From UBA4416 sp964541155 (GTDB lineage Bacteria; Bacteroidota; Bacteroidia; B-17B0; Aurantibacillaceae), in assembly GCA_964541155.1 (NCBI GenBank), contig CAZIPC010000001.1:623990-687989 (forward strand): a stretch of 64,000 nt of DNA, given 5' to 3'. The notes below the pieces were generated by a model. The model was given only the letters and a program-made list of their open reading frames with translations, was not told the DNA's origin and searched no databases. Position 1 is the first letter of the stretch. Every line of letters begins with the position of its first letter. The translations under genes were made by a program, and so were the position numbers. This document shows positions 1 to 8,716 of this stretch, piece after piece.

Positions 1-207
1 TTGCAACTTCATTACTTCAGCCTCTCTTCTTAACTGTTTTTCCTTTGGAGAATCAATAAATCGATATGCTATAAGCATTGTTACTACTGCAAAAACAAGC
101 CCTATTCCTAAATAAGAAAGAACTTGAAGTAACCTCTGTTTAAAAGTAACTTTTACTTTTTCATAGGTTAACGATTTTGTATTAAACTTATATTTTACTT
201 TAGACAT
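1..207 (-). CDS. M23 family metallopeptidase, N-terminal fragment
   Basis: This is the first 69 codons of a gene that runs off the left edge of the window. It starts with ATG at 207 and reads MSKVKYKFNTKSLTYEKVKV, followed by a basic stretch and one membrane segment (about residues 30-50, LQVLSYLGIGLVFAVVTMLI). The sequence after it, with FIDSPKEKQLRRE, begins a probable coiled coil. This N-terminus closely resembles flavobacterial M23 (LytM-type) peptidases, which are membrane-anchored cell-wall hydrolases often encoded next to alaS. The catalytic domain lies outside the window, so the family call rests on the N-terminus and on the divergent alaS neighbour. An exact TAnnTTTG element lies 18 bases upstream of the start. 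Confidence 0.72.
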   Translation of the reverse strand, partial: MSKVKYKFNTKSLTYEKVKVTFKQRLLQVLSYLGIGLVFAVVTMLIAYRFIDSPKEKQLRREAEVMKLQ

Positions 208-224
208 ATATCCTAAAAGGCTAA

Positions 225-232
225 CAAATATA
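225..232 (-). promoter_or_regulatory. Candidate -7 promoter element for the M23 peptidase gene
   Basis: On the minus strand the sequence is TATATTTG, an exact match to the Bacteroidota -7 consensus TAnnTTTG. It lies 18 bases before the ATG at 207. A TTG lies 16 bases upstream of it, slightly closer than the usual 17-23. Confidence 0.5.
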
Positions 233-371
233 ATAAAATGATTGATAGCAATAAGAGTAAAATATTCCTAAAAAAACACCTAATTAGTTGGCAAATAGAG
301 TGAAATAGTGAATAATTTCTGATAAAGTGCTGACTTGATTTTAGTATATTCGCTTTTTCTTTTAAAAAATT

Positions 372-3032
372 ATGGAATCAAATCAAGTACGTCAAACATT
401 TTTAGATTTTTTTAAATCAAAAGGGCATCAAATTGTCCCTTCTGCTCCTATGGTTGTAAAAGGAGATCCTACATTAATGTTTATTAATTCTGGAATGGCT
501 CCATTTAAAGATATTTTTTTAGGAAATGCAGCTATAAAATATCCAAGAGTAGCTGATACTCAAAAATGTTTACGTGTTAGCGGTAAACATAACGACCTAG
601 AGGAAGTTGGTGTAGATACCTATCACCACACAATGTTTGAAATGCTTGGTAATTGGAGTTTTGGAGATTATTTTAAGAAAGAAGCAATTGCATGGGCTTG
701 GGAATTATTAACTGAAGTATATAAAATTGACAAAAGTAGACTATATGTTACAGTTTTTGAGGGAAGTATTGAAGAAAATGTTCCATTTGATCAAGAGGCC
801 TATGATACTTGGAAATTATACATTGAAGAGGCTCGTATTTTAAAAGGTAATAAAAAAGATAATTTTTGGGAAATGGGTGATACTGGACCTTGTGGGCCAT
901 GTACTGAAATACATTATGATGGAAGAAGTGATGATGAAAGATCAAAAATTGATGGAGCTTCATTAGTCAACAAAGATAATCCTCAAGTTATTGAAGTGTG
1001 GAATAATGTGTTTATGGAATTTATGCGTAAAGCAGATAAAAGCTTAGAAAAACTTCCATCTCAACACGTTGATACTGGAATGGGTTTTGAACGGTTAGTA
1101 AGGGTTTTACAAGGCAAACAATCAAATTATGACACCGATGTATTTACTCCATTACTCACTAAAATTGAAGAAATAAGCGGATTAAAATATAAACCAGAAA
1201 ACGAAGAAAACAATAAACAGCAATTAGTAATTAATATTGCAATGCGTGTAATTGCTGATCATATTCGAACAATTTCTTTTTCAATTGCCGATGGACAATT
1301 ACCTAGTAATACCGGTGCAGGATATGTGATTCGTCGAATACTTCGTCGTGCCATTCGCTATGGATACCAGTCTTTGCATATTAAAGAACCATTTATGTAC
1401 AAAATTGTTTCAACCCTAGCCAATCAATTAGGACAACAATTTACCGAATTAAATACCCAAAAAACATTAATAGAAAAAGTAATTAAAGAGGAAGAAATTT
1501 CTTTTTATAAAACCTTAGAAATTGGATTGAAACGTATTGAACAAGTTTGTTCAGACTTAATTTCATCTAAAACAAGTAAAATTATTAATGGTCAAGTTGT
1601 TTTTGAATTATACGACACTTTTGGATTTCCATTAGATTTAACATCATTAATTGCTCGTGGTTATGATTTAAGCATTAACGAAGATGAATTTAATCGTTTG
1701 TTAACAGAACAAAAAAATCGCTCAAGAGCAGCAACGGCAGTTGATACAGATGATTGGATAAATATCCATACTCCAAAAGATGATAAAAATATCACTGAAT
1801 TTATTGGTTACAATGAGCTATCCTGTGAATCAAACATTATTCGATATCGAAAAGTAAAATCAAAAAACAAAGAGCAATTTCAAATTGTATTAGATAAAAC
1901 TCCATTTTATGCTGAAAGCGGCGGACAGGTTGGAGATTCAGGGATTTTACAAAACATTAATGATACTATTTACATCACAGATACAAAAAAAGAAAATGGA
2001 GTAATTATTCATTTTTGTGATAGGTTACCAGATAATATTTCTGCAACATTTACAGCAAAAGTAGATACTAACAAACGTAGCTATACAGAAAATAATCACA
2101 GTGCAACTCATTTACTTCATGCAGCACTTCGATCTGTTTTAGGAACACATGTAGAACAAAAAGGAAGTTTAGTAAATGATGAATATCTTCGATTCGATTT
2201 TTCTCACTTTGCTAAAATTACGGATGAAGAATTAACTAAAATCGAAAAAATAGTAAATTCTAAAATTCGCGAAAACATATTTAGTAACATTCAACAAATG
2301 AGTATTGAAGACGCCAAAAAAACTGGAGCAATGGCTTTATTTGGTGAAAAATATGGCGACGTTGTTCGTGTTGTTGAATTTGATAAAAATTACTCTATTG
2401 AGTTATGTGGTGGCACCCATGTAAAAGCTACAGGGCAAATTGGATATTTTAAAATCATTTCTGAAGGCGCTGTAGCAGCTGGAATAAGACGTTTAGAAGC
2501 TGTTACTGCTATAAAAGCAGAAGAGTATTTTGAAAATCAAATCTCTACGCTAAATGACATTAAATCTATTTTAAAAAACAATAAAGATGTTGTAAAAAGC
2601 CTAAGTAATTTAGTTGATGAAAATAATGAACTACAGAAGCAATTACAATCACTTTTAAAAGAAAAAGCTCAAACTATAAAACAAAATTTATTATCAAAGG
2701 TGATACATAAAAGTGGATTAAGTATTATCATCGAACAAATCACGTTTGATAGCGCTGAAGAAATAAAAAATATACTATTTGAAATAAGAAATCAAATCGA
2801 AAATTGTGTTTGTATTATTGGCGCAGAAGTAAAAGGCAAACCTAGTATTTCTGTAATTATTTCAGACAACTTAGTAAAAGAGAAAAACTTAAATGCCGGA
2901 AATATAATCAGAGATTTAGCAAAAGACATTAATGGTGGCGGTGGCGGTCAACCATTTTATGCTCAAGCTGGAGGAAGTAAATTAGAAGGCTTAAAAACAG
3001 CAATCAACAAAGCCAAAGAGTTATTTCAATAA
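372..3032 (+). CDS. alaS: Alanyl-tRNA synthetase
   Basis: Alanyl-tRNA synthetase charges tRNA-Ala with alanine in the cytoplasm and edits mis-acylated Ser/Gly. The 886-residue length is normal for a full bacterial AlaRS. The class II catalytic core begins at the N-terminus (QVRQTFLDFFKSKGHQIVPS, then GDPTLMFINSGMAPFKD). The editing-domain zinc site is visible as H576xxxH580 (NHSATHLLHA) and C679GGTH683. The C-terminal C-Ala domain carries the glycine-rich NGGGGGQP motif at 854-861. The ATG at 372 gives the family's usual N-terminus. The gene is monocistronic: it diverges from the M23 peptidase gene and is followed by a strong intrinsic terminator. Nothing is missing. Confidence 0.98.
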   Translation: MESNQVRQTFLDFFKSKGHQIVPSAPMVVKGDPTLMFINSGMAPFKDIFLGNAAIKYPRVADTQKCLRVSGKHNDLEEVGVDTYHHTMFEMLGNWSFGDYFKKEAIAWAWELLTEVYKIDKSRLYVTVFEGSIEENVPFDQEAYDTWKLYIEEARILKGNKKDNFWEMGDTGPCGPCTEIHYDGRSDDERSKIDGASLVNKDNPQVIEVWNNVFMEFMRKADKSLEKLPSQHVDTGMGFERLVRVLQGKQSNYDTDVFTPLLTKIEEISGLKYKPENEENNKQQLVINIAMRVIADHIRTISFSIADGQLPSNTGAGYVIRRILRRAIRYGYQSLHIKEPFMYKIVSTLANQLGQQFTELNTQKTLIEKVIKEEEISFYKTLEIGLKRIEQVCSDLISSKTSKIINGQVVFELYDTFGFPLDLTSLIARGYDLSINEDEFNRLLTEQKNRSRAATAVDTDDWINIHTPKDDKNITEFIGYNELSCESNIIRYRKVKSKNKEQFQIVLDKTPFYAESGGQVGDSGILQNINDTIYITDTKKENGVIIHFCDRLPDNISATFTAKVDTNKRSYTENNHSATHLLHAALRSVLGTHVEQKGSLVNDEYLRFDFSHFAKITDEELTKIEKIVNSKIRENIFSNIQQMSIEDAKKTGAMALFGEKYGDVVRVVEFDKNYSIELCGGTHVKATGQIGYFKIISEGAVAAGIRRLEAVTAIKAEEYFENQISTLNDIKSILKNNKDVVKSLSNLVDENNELQKQLQSLLKEKAQTIKQNLLSKVIHKSGLSIIIEQITFDSAEEIKNILFEIRNQIENCVCIIGAEVKGKPSISVIISDNLVKEKNLNAGNIIRDLAKDINGGGGGQPFYAQAGGSKLEGLKTAINKAKELFQ

Positions 3033-3036
3033 TAAT

Positions 3037-3072
3037 AAAAATAGCGAAGTAATTACTTCGCTATTTTTTTTT
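3037..3072 (+). terminator. Intrinsic terminator after alaS
   Basis: A perfect 12-bp inverted repeat (ATAGCGAAGTAA/TTACTTCGCTAT, 3041-3064) is flanked by an A run and followed by nine T residues, just after the alaS stop codon. Confidence 0.9.
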
Positions 3073-3158
3073 GCAAAAGCAATTAACAATTTTGTATAAA
3101 ATAATGAGATAAACTCGTTAAAAAAACAGTTTCGCTAACCCAAAACAATGATTCACTC

Positions 3159-3263
3159 ATGCGAACTAAAATTAAAACACTTAACAATCAAATACTTAGA
3201 CTAGCAATCATTTTTATTTTACAGTTTACTGTAACTATTTACACTTTTTATGATTATAACTAA
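3159..3263 (+). CDS. Possible 34-residue membrane peptide upstream of the sigma factor
   Basis: This short ORF starts with ATG at 3159 (MRTKIKTLNNQILRLAIIF...) and ends with TAA at 3261-3263, three bases before the sigma-factor start codon. It has a basic N-terminus followed by one hydrophobic segment of about 18 residues. It could be a leader or small membrane peptide translationally coupled to the sigma gene, or a chance ORF. Only the tight spacing and the membrane-like composition support it. An inverted repeat lies inside it at 3219-3234, so the region may instead be purely regulatory. Confidence 0.22.
   Translation: MRTKIKTLNNQILRLAIIFILQFTVTIYTFYDYN
3219..3234. promoter_or_regulatory. 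Perfect inverted repeat upstream of the ECF sigma gene
   Basis: TTACAGT-TT-ACTGTAA has 7-bp arms and a 2-bp spacer. It is centred about 40 bases before the sigma-factor start and has no T run, so it is not a terminator. The compact symmetry fits a dimeric regulator site. That function is inferred. Confidence 0.35.
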
Positions 3264-3266
3264 ACA

Positions 3267-3863
3267 ATGCTATTAGACGCAGTTCATATGGAATTTTCAC
3301 CCCGATATCACCATACCACTGAAATGTTGCTTGATGAACAAATAATCATTGAAGCAGCAAAACAAAACCCTGAGCATTTTGGACCTTTATATGACAAATA
3401 CTACAAACAAATTTTCGGCTACATCTACCAAAGAATGGATTGTAAAGAAACTGCATTTGATGTAACAGCTCAAGTTTTTTTAAAAGCACTTACCAATATA
3501 AATAAATACGAATACAAAGGGGTACCTTTTGCTAGTTGGCTCTATAGAATAGCATACAGCGAAATCATGCAATTGTTTAGAAATCAAAAAAATTTAAGAA
3601 CAATAAATGCAGATATTAATGATTTAAGAAACATTTGCGAAGAAGTAGAAGAAGAATACATGGAGCAATACAAACATGTATTGATGACTGTAATTAAAAA
3701 ATTACCAGAGGACGATTTACAACTCATTGAATTAAGATTTTTTGAAAAACGTCAATTTAAAGAAATTGCTGAAATTTTAAATATAACTGAGACTAATGCT
3801 AAAGTAAAACTATACCGTGTACTTGAACGAGTAAAAAAAATATTGACAAAAAACTCCAAATAA
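3267..3863 (+). CDS. ECF-type RNA polymerase sigma factor
   Basis: This is an alternative sigma factor that would redirect RNA polymerase to a dedicated set of promoters. It has 198 residues. Region 2 spans about 38-105 (YDKYYKQIFGYIYQRM ... PFASWLYRIAYSEIMQLFR). Region 4 with its helix-turn-helix spans about 143-192 (LPEDDLQLIELRFFEKRQF, then EIAEILNITETNAKVKLYR). There is no region 1 or 3, as expected for ECF sigma factors. ATG 3267 is the first start; in-frame ATGs at residues 8 and 20 are alternatives and would still keep region 2. The stop overlaps the start of the next gene by one base, so the two are translationally coupled. This suggests the neighbour controls it. The regulon is unknown. 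Confidence 0.9.
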   Translation: MLLDAVHMEFSPRYHHTTEMLLDEQIIIEAAKQNPEHFGPLYDKYYKQIFGYIYQRMDCKETAFDVTAQVFLKALTNINKYEYKGVPFASWLYRIAYSEIMQLFRNQKNLRTINADINDLRNICEEVEEEYMEQYKHVLMTVIKKLPEDDLQLIELRFFEKRQFKEIAEILNITETNAKVKLYRVLERVKKILTKNSK

Positions 3864-5620
3864 TGGAAACAAAATTTAACATCAACAGAGCACCTTTATC
3901 CGACGAAGAAATTAATTCAAAAAAGGACTTTGGAGAATTGATTAATAAATTTAAAAAACAAAGTATAGAAAAAGCAAAAACAGATGCGAACTTTTTTAAA
4001 AATAAAAAAGTAACCTATTCTACAATAATAGCAGGAGTTGCCGTTGTTTGCACAGTAACATATTTTTCAGTTTTTAAAAATGAATCCTCAAAAAATAATG
4101 CTAATGATAAAATAATTACTTCGCAATCTAATCATATAAAAAACAATACTAATAAATCTTTTATAACGCCTCCCATTTCACAATTAAATATTCCTTATAC
4201 TGCCTATAAAATTAGTGCAACAAAAGGCGCAACTATAAAACACAAAACAAGTAATTCAAAAATAATTATCCCACAAAAAGCTTTTATTAACAAACAAGGC
4301 CAAGAAATAATAGGGGATGTAGAAATACAATACCGAGAATTTCATAATCAAGCAGATATAATAGCCAGTGGAATACCAATGAACTATGATAGTGCCGGAG
4401 TAAAATATTATCTAGAAAGTGCTGGAATGTTTGATATTAAAGGATATAAAAATGGGGAGCCAATTTTTATTAATCCTAAAAAACAAATCACCATTGAATT
4501 TTCTTCTAAATATACAGATGATAAATTTAACATGTATGAACTAGATACCATAAAAAGAAATTGGACTTATTTAAGTAGAGACAACTCTATAAGAAATATT
4601 ATAAAAAATAAAAAAAATGAGGACTTAAACATACATAGCGAATCTCCAATATCAAAAAAAATAAACGAAAAAATAAATACTATATCTCCAAAAATAGAAA
4701 ATGAAAAAATGATTTATTCTAAAAAAGTAAATCAACTTACTAAACTTTCTGAACCATTAAAACCTAGCAAGCTAAACACAAATAAACCTCAATTTGAACT
4801 AGATGTAAATTACAAAGATTTTCCTGAATTAAGTGCGTTTAAAAATGCTGTTTTTGAAATTGGCTCTGAAAATAAAAACTATGATTCTAAATTACCTGAT
4901 ATTACTTGGAATAGCGCTGAAATATCTGAAGGGCCAGTGAAAGGGAAAAATTATATCTTAACACTCTCATTAAAAAATAGAATTGAAAAATTAATAGTTT
5001 ACCCAGTATTATCAGAAAAAGATTACGAAACAGCTATGGGTATTTATGAAACAAAATTTAATGAATACAAAAAACTCTTAGCAAAAAAAGAAGCTGAAGA
5101 AAAAAAATTAAAAGAAGAATTTGAAGCTAAACAAGCTTCTTACATTGCAGAAATTAAAAAGTTAACTGAAGAAAAAATAAAAGAAAATATAAAATATTGG
5201 AAAGAACAAGAAGAAAAACTAAATACTCAATTCAATACAATTAATGCTCAAGAAAAAGTAACACGAATATTTCAAATTAGTCGGTTTAACATCTATAATT
5301 CTGATTGCCCAAGCAATTTACCTAGAGAGTCGAAATTGAATCCTATATACGTAATAAATAATTCGTTTAATTTAACTCCAGTATCTGTATACTTAATTTC
5401 TCACAATAGAAATTTAGTATATAATTTACCGAACGGCCCTATACCTTATAATTCAGATGAATTATACAGCATTTGTATATTTTCTAACAACAAATTATAT
5501 ATATGTGATAAAAATATTTTTTCTACAATTTTAAAAAATAAACAAAATAAAATTCCATTAATAGAATTAAGTAAAGAGGTTAATAATTCTTATGAATTAA
5601 AAAAAGCTCTAGGAATTTAA
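3863..5620 (+). CDS. Single-pass membrane protein, probable sigma-factor partner
   Basis: This 585-residue protein has the layout expected of an anti-sigma factor: a charged N-terminal segment of about 50 residues, one membrane helix at about 52-70 (TYSTIIAGVAVVCTVTYFSV), then a long presumed periplasmic part. Residues about 105-240 form a beta-rich domain (IIIPQKAFINKQGQEI; GDVEIQYREFHNQADI; SAGMFDIKGYKNGEPIF). I recognise this as common in uncharacterised Bacteroidota proteins, and its opening looks ZU5-like. A Lys/Glu-rich coiled coil follows at about 390-450. The ATG at 3863 shares a base with the sigma stop codon. No conventional anti-sigma domain (for example FecR or a zinc-finger type) is recognisable. 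The regulatory role is therefore inferred from topology and coupling only. Confidence 0.6.
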   Translation: METKFNINRAPLSDEEINSKKDFGELINKFKKQSIEKAKTDANFFKNKKVTYSTIIAGVAVVCTVTYFSVFKNESSKNNANDKIITSQSNHIKNNTNKSFITPPISQLNIPYTAYKISATKGATIKHKTSNSKIIIPQKAFINKQGQEIIGDVEIQYREFHNQADIIASGIPMNYDSAGVKYYLESAGMFDIKGYKNGEPIFINPKKQITIEFSSKYTDDKFNMYELDTIKRNWTYLSRDNSIRNIIKNKKNEDLNIHSESPISKKINEKINTISPKIENEKMIYSKKVNQLTKLSEPLKPSKLNTNKPQFELDVNYKDFPELSAFKNAVFEIGSENKNYDSKLPDITWNSAEISEGPVKGKNYILTLSLKNRIEKLIVYPVLSEKDYETAMGIYETKFNEYKKLLAKKEAEEKKLKEEFEAKQASYIAEIKKLTEEKIKENIKYWKEQEEKLNTQFNTINAQEKVTRIFQISRFNIYNSDCPSNLPRESKLNPIYVINNSFNLTPVSVYLISHNRNLVYNLPNGPIPYNSDELYSICIFSNNKLYICDKNIFSTILKNKQNKIPLIELSKEVNNSYELKKALGI

Positions 5621-5638
5621 ATTTTAAATTAATCATAA

Positions 5639-6409
5639 ATGAAACAACTCGCTCCTTTATACATAAGTTACGTCTTACTTTTTTGCGTTTCATTTACAAA
5701 CAATAAACAATTTATACCTCCAGGAACAGTACAAATAAATGATACCTTGTTTGCGGATAAAACTGAAATATCTAATTTAAGTTGGAAAGAATTCGAAGAA
5801 TGGACTAAAATAATTTACGGAACAAATTCGAAAGAACATTTGAAAATACTACCCGATACACTATGTTGGAAAGATAAACTATCTTACAACGAACCCTACG
5901 TCAATTATTACTATAGACATATTGCATATAACCACTTTCCTGTAGTAGGAATTAGCTACGAACAAGCTATTGAATATTGTAAATGGCGCACTGAAAGAGT
6001 TAAAATCTTACTATCAATGAAAAGAAAATTCAAAAATCAAAATTTCATATATCGTTTACCTACAAAAATAGAATGGGAAAAGATAGCAGAAACATCATCA
6101 TTTGTGATTAACCATAATGGAAAAAATGAAAAAGGGAGTTACAAACTAAACTGTAAACATTATGATACGATTATAAAATCCAATATGCCATATGCCGATG
6201 TTACTGCTCCAGTCAATTCTTATTGGAAAGATTATTTCGGCATATATAACATGTTAGGAAATGTTGCTGAAATGGTTGCAGAAAAAGGAATTAGTAAGGG
6301 AGGCAGCTGGATAAACACCATAGAAGAATGCCGAGTAGGAAAAGAAATAAAGTATGAAAACCCAACTGCTTGGTTAGGATTTAGGTGTGTTTGTATTATC
6401 AAAAAATGA
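5639..6409 (+). CDS. SUMF1/FGE-fold protein (GldK/GldJ-like superfamily), secreted
   Basis: This 256-residue protein has an N-terminal hydrophobic export signal (residues 1-20) followed directly by a formylglycine-generating-enzyme-like (SUMF1) fold. The family's landmarks are in order: FIPPGTVQINDTLFADKTEI near the start, SYEQAIEYCKWRTE, YRLPTKIEWEKIAE, GIYNMLGNVAEMV, KGGSWIN, and GFRCVC at the C-terminus. In Bacteroidota this fold is often non-enzymatic, as in the gliding/T9SS lipoproteins GldK and GldJ. I see no clear lipobox here. It begins 18 bases after the membrane-protein gene, so it is probably the third member of the sigma-factor unit. Catalysis is not claimed. Confidence 0.75.
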   Translation: MKQLAPLYISYVLLFCVSFTNNKQFIPPGTVQINDTLFADKTEISNLSWKEFEEWTKIIYGTNSKEHLKILPDTLCWKDKLSYNEPYVNYYYRHIAYNHFPVVGISYEQAIEYCKWRTERVKILLSMKRKFKNQNFIYRLPTKIEWEKIAETSSFVINHNGKNEKGSYKLNCKHYDTIIKSNMPYADVTAPVNSYWKDYFGIYNMLGNVAEMVAEKGISKGGSWINTIEECRVGKEIKYENPTAWLGFRCVCIIKK

Positions 6410-6414
6410 TTTAA

Positions 6415-7536
6415 CTAATGGTTTTCATTCAATACATTAATAAGTAATTCTAACTCCTGCTGAGTATTAAATGAATGTAGGCAAATACGAATTCTTTCTT
6501 GTGTTTCTTTAACAGTAGGACTTTTAATTGATTTCACAAAAATATGAGATTGACTTAAGTAATTTTCTATATCCTGTACTTGTTGATTTCCAGAAACAAG
6601 TTTACAATGAATTGCACTAGTACTAGCTATAAATGTATTATCAAAATTTAACTGTTTATTAAAAAAACAGATATTATTTTTTAATTTTTGTAATTGTGTT
6701 GTTTTTAATAATAGCTGATACGAAGCTTTAATTGCAAGCAAACTATGCTCAGGCATGGCTGTAGTATAGATAAACGAACGAGAAAAATTAATCAGGAAAT
6801 CTTTTAAGTCTTTACACCCCAATACAGCAGCACCATGACATCCCATCGCTTTTCCGTATGTATATATTCTAGCAAAACAATCATAATGAATATTTAATTG
6901 CTGACATAGTCCTTCTCCATTTTTTCCAAAAACGCCAATTGCATGTGCTTCATCTACTATTAAATGAATAGAATATTCTTTACATAATGTATTAAGTTCA
7001 ATTAATGGGGCGCAATCACCATCCATTGAATAAACACTCTCTACAACTACATAAATTTCATTAACTGATTCTTTATGCCTAATAATTAATTCTCTTAAAG
7101 AGTTGATATCATTATGTTTAAACTTATAATTAGTTGCAAAACTCAACCTAATTCCGTCAATTAATGATGCATGAATTAATTCATCACTTAAAATTAAATC
7201 TCCTTTTTGAGGAACACATGACAATAGTCCTAAATTCGCATCATATCCCGAATTAAAAATTAATGCCGATTCTGCATCATGAAATTTAGCAATACTACAC
7301 TCTACTTCATTAAATAAAATAGAATTTCCACTAATTAATCTTGAACCTGTAGAACCAAATTTTAAAGATGGTTCTAAAGTTTTAATTTCATTTAATAAAT
7401 AACCCTTTGATGAAAATCCTAGATAATCATTACTCGAAAAATCAATTTCGGGATAGTGTGTTTTAAGTGAACGAAACAAATGTTTTTCCTTAACCTGCTT
7501 AATTTTATTTAATAATTGTTGAGGAAAAAAATTCAT
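6415..7536 (-). CDS. bioF: 8-amino-7-oxononanoate synthase
   Basis: This PLP-dependent alpha-oxoamine synthase joins pimeloyl-thioester and L-alanine to form KAPA, the first committed step of biotin ring assembly. Its 373 residues match the family. Visible motifs are SSNDYLGFS at 34-42, the GSTGSRLISGN substrate loop at 61-71, VDEAHAIG at 194-201 (Asp195 binds the PLP ring nitrogen, His198) and TYGKAMGCHGA at 226-236 with Schiff-base Lys229. Glycine C-acetyltransferase is the main alternative, but bioB lies directly upstream on the same strand. A terminator sits between bioB and bioF, so bioF is expressed by read-through or from its own promoter. Confidence 0.88.
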   Translation of the reverse strand: MNFFPQQLLNKIKQVKEKHLFRSLKTHYPEIDFSSNDYLGFSSKGYLLNEIKTLEPSLKFGSTGSRLISGNSILFNEVECSIAKFHDAESALIFNSGYDANLGLLSCVPQKGDLILSDELIHASLIDGIRLSFATNYKFKHNDINSLRELIIRHKESVNEIYVVVESVYSMDGDCAPLIELNTLCKEYSIHLIVDEAHAIGVFGKNGEGLCQQLNIHYDCFARIYTYGKAMGCHGAAVLGCKDLKDFLINFSRSFIYTTAMPEHSLLAIKASYQLLLKTTQLQKLKNNICFFNKQLNFDNTFIASTSAIHCKLVSGNQQVQDIENYLSQSHIFVKSIKSPTVKETQERIRICLHSFNTQQELELLINVLNENH

Positions 7537-7550
7537 AAATTATATTTCAT

Positions 7551-7588
7551 AAAAAAGCCCTAAATGATTTCAATATTCACTTAGGGCT
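7551..7588 (-). terminator. Intrinsic terminator between bioB and bioF
   Basis: On the minus strand AGCCCTAAGTGA pairs with TCATTTAGGGCT (one G-U) across a 9-base loop, followed by a run of T residues. It lies after the bioB stop and about 15 bases before the bioF start codon. Confidence 0.82.
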
Positions 7589-7605
7589 AAATTGATTATT
7601 CGTTA

Positions 7606-8586
7606 TTAAACTAATTCTTCTTTTTTTAATTTATCTACAAATGCTTTTTTTGTATTTAATCCTAATATCTTAAACATTTCCATATCTTGATTATATAGTG
7701 GATTTGGAGTTGTTAATAATTTTTCTCCAGCAAAAATAGAATTTGCACCTGCCATAAAACATAGAGCTTGACCTTCCATGCTCATATTTAATCTTCCGGC
7801 TGATAAACGAACTGCCGTTCTGGGCAATACAATTCTTGCAGTTGCTATCATTCTAACCATATCCCAAATTGGAACTGGTGGTTGATCTTCCATAGGCGTT
7901 CCTTCTACAGCTACTAGTGCATTAATAGGAACAGATTCTGGTTGCGGTCTTAATAAACTCAAAGTATATAACATCCCAACTCTATCTTCCACTTTTTCTC
8001 CCATGCCAATAATTCCACCCGAACAAACTGTTAATCCTGCTTTACGAACATTATGTATCGTATTTAATCGATCATCAAATTTGCGAGTAGATATAATATT
8101 CTCATAGTTTTCTTCACTAGTATCAATATTATGATTATAAGCATACAAACCTGCTTCAGCTAAACGCTTTGCTTGATCTTCTGTAACCATTCCAAGAGTA
8201 GCACATACTTCCAATCCTTTACTATTTATGGTTTTCACCATGTCTAATACAGTTTCAAAATCTTTATTATCTCTCACCTCTCTCCATGCTGCTCCTAAAC
8301 ACATTCTGCTAGCACCTCCTGCTTTCGCATTATTTGCGGCAGCATCAACCTCTGGAACGCTCATTAATTTGTGAACCTTAACTTCTGTGTGATAACGAGC
8401 TGCTTGCGGACAGTACGAACAATCCTCCGGGCAACCACCAGTTTTAATTGATAGCAAAGAACTAACCTGAACTTCTCCAACTGTGTGATTTTGTTTATGT
8501 ACCTCTGCTGCTTTATAAATTAACTCCATTAATGGAGTATTGTATACCTCTAAAATTTCTTCTTTTGTCCAATCTTTAATTGCCAT
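7606..8586 (-). CDS. bioB: Biotin synthase
   Basis: This radical-SAM enzyme inserts sulfur into dethiobiotin, the last step of biotin synthesis. It has 326 residues, the usual length. The 4Fe-4S/SAM cluster motif is GGCPEDCSYC with Cys52, Cys56 and Cys59. Further conserved blocks are MCLGAAWREV, YNHNIDTS, GGIIGMGE (with the CSGG cysteine just before it) and ARIVLPRTAVRLSAGRLNMS, which supplies the 2Fe-2S arginine ligand. It is the first gene of the biotin pair and has an excellent Bacteroidota promoter 21 bases or more upstream. No bioA, bioC or bioD is found in the window, so the rest of the pathway must be elsewhere. Confidence 0.97.
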   Translation of the reverse strand: MAIKDWTKEEILEVYNTPLMELIYKAAEVHKQNHTVGEVQVSSLLSIKTGGCPEDCSYCPQAARYHTEVKVHKLMSVPEVDAAANNAKAGGASRMCLGAAWREVRDNKDFETVLDMVKTINSKGLEVCATLGMVTEDQAKRLAEAGLYAYNHNIDTSEENYENIISTRKFDDRLNTIHNVRKAGLTVCSGGIIGMGEKVEDRVGMLYTLSLLRPQPESVPINALVAVEGTPMEDQPPVPIWDMVRMIATARIVLPRTAVRLSAGRLNMSMEGQALCFMAGANSIFAGEKLLTTPNPLYNQDMEMFKILGLNTKKAFVDKLKKEELV

Positions 8587-8606
8587 TATCTTTTTTATAA
8601 TTCAAA

Positions 8607-8638
8607 CAAATTTAATACAAATGACACAAACCACAAAA
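8607..8638 (-). promoter_or_regulatory. Promoter of bioB
   Basis: On the minus strand TTTTG (8638-8634) is followed after 19 bases by TAAATTTG (8614-8607). This is an exact -33 TTTG / -7 TAnnTTTG pair at canonical spacing. The -7 element lies about 20 bases before the bioB start codon. Confidence 0.68.
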
Positions 8639-8716
8639 CCTTATTATTTAAATAAGTGTTAGTAATTTTTTCAGCATTCAAGTATCTTTTTAAAGATATA
8701 TTCGTTATTTGTGGTA

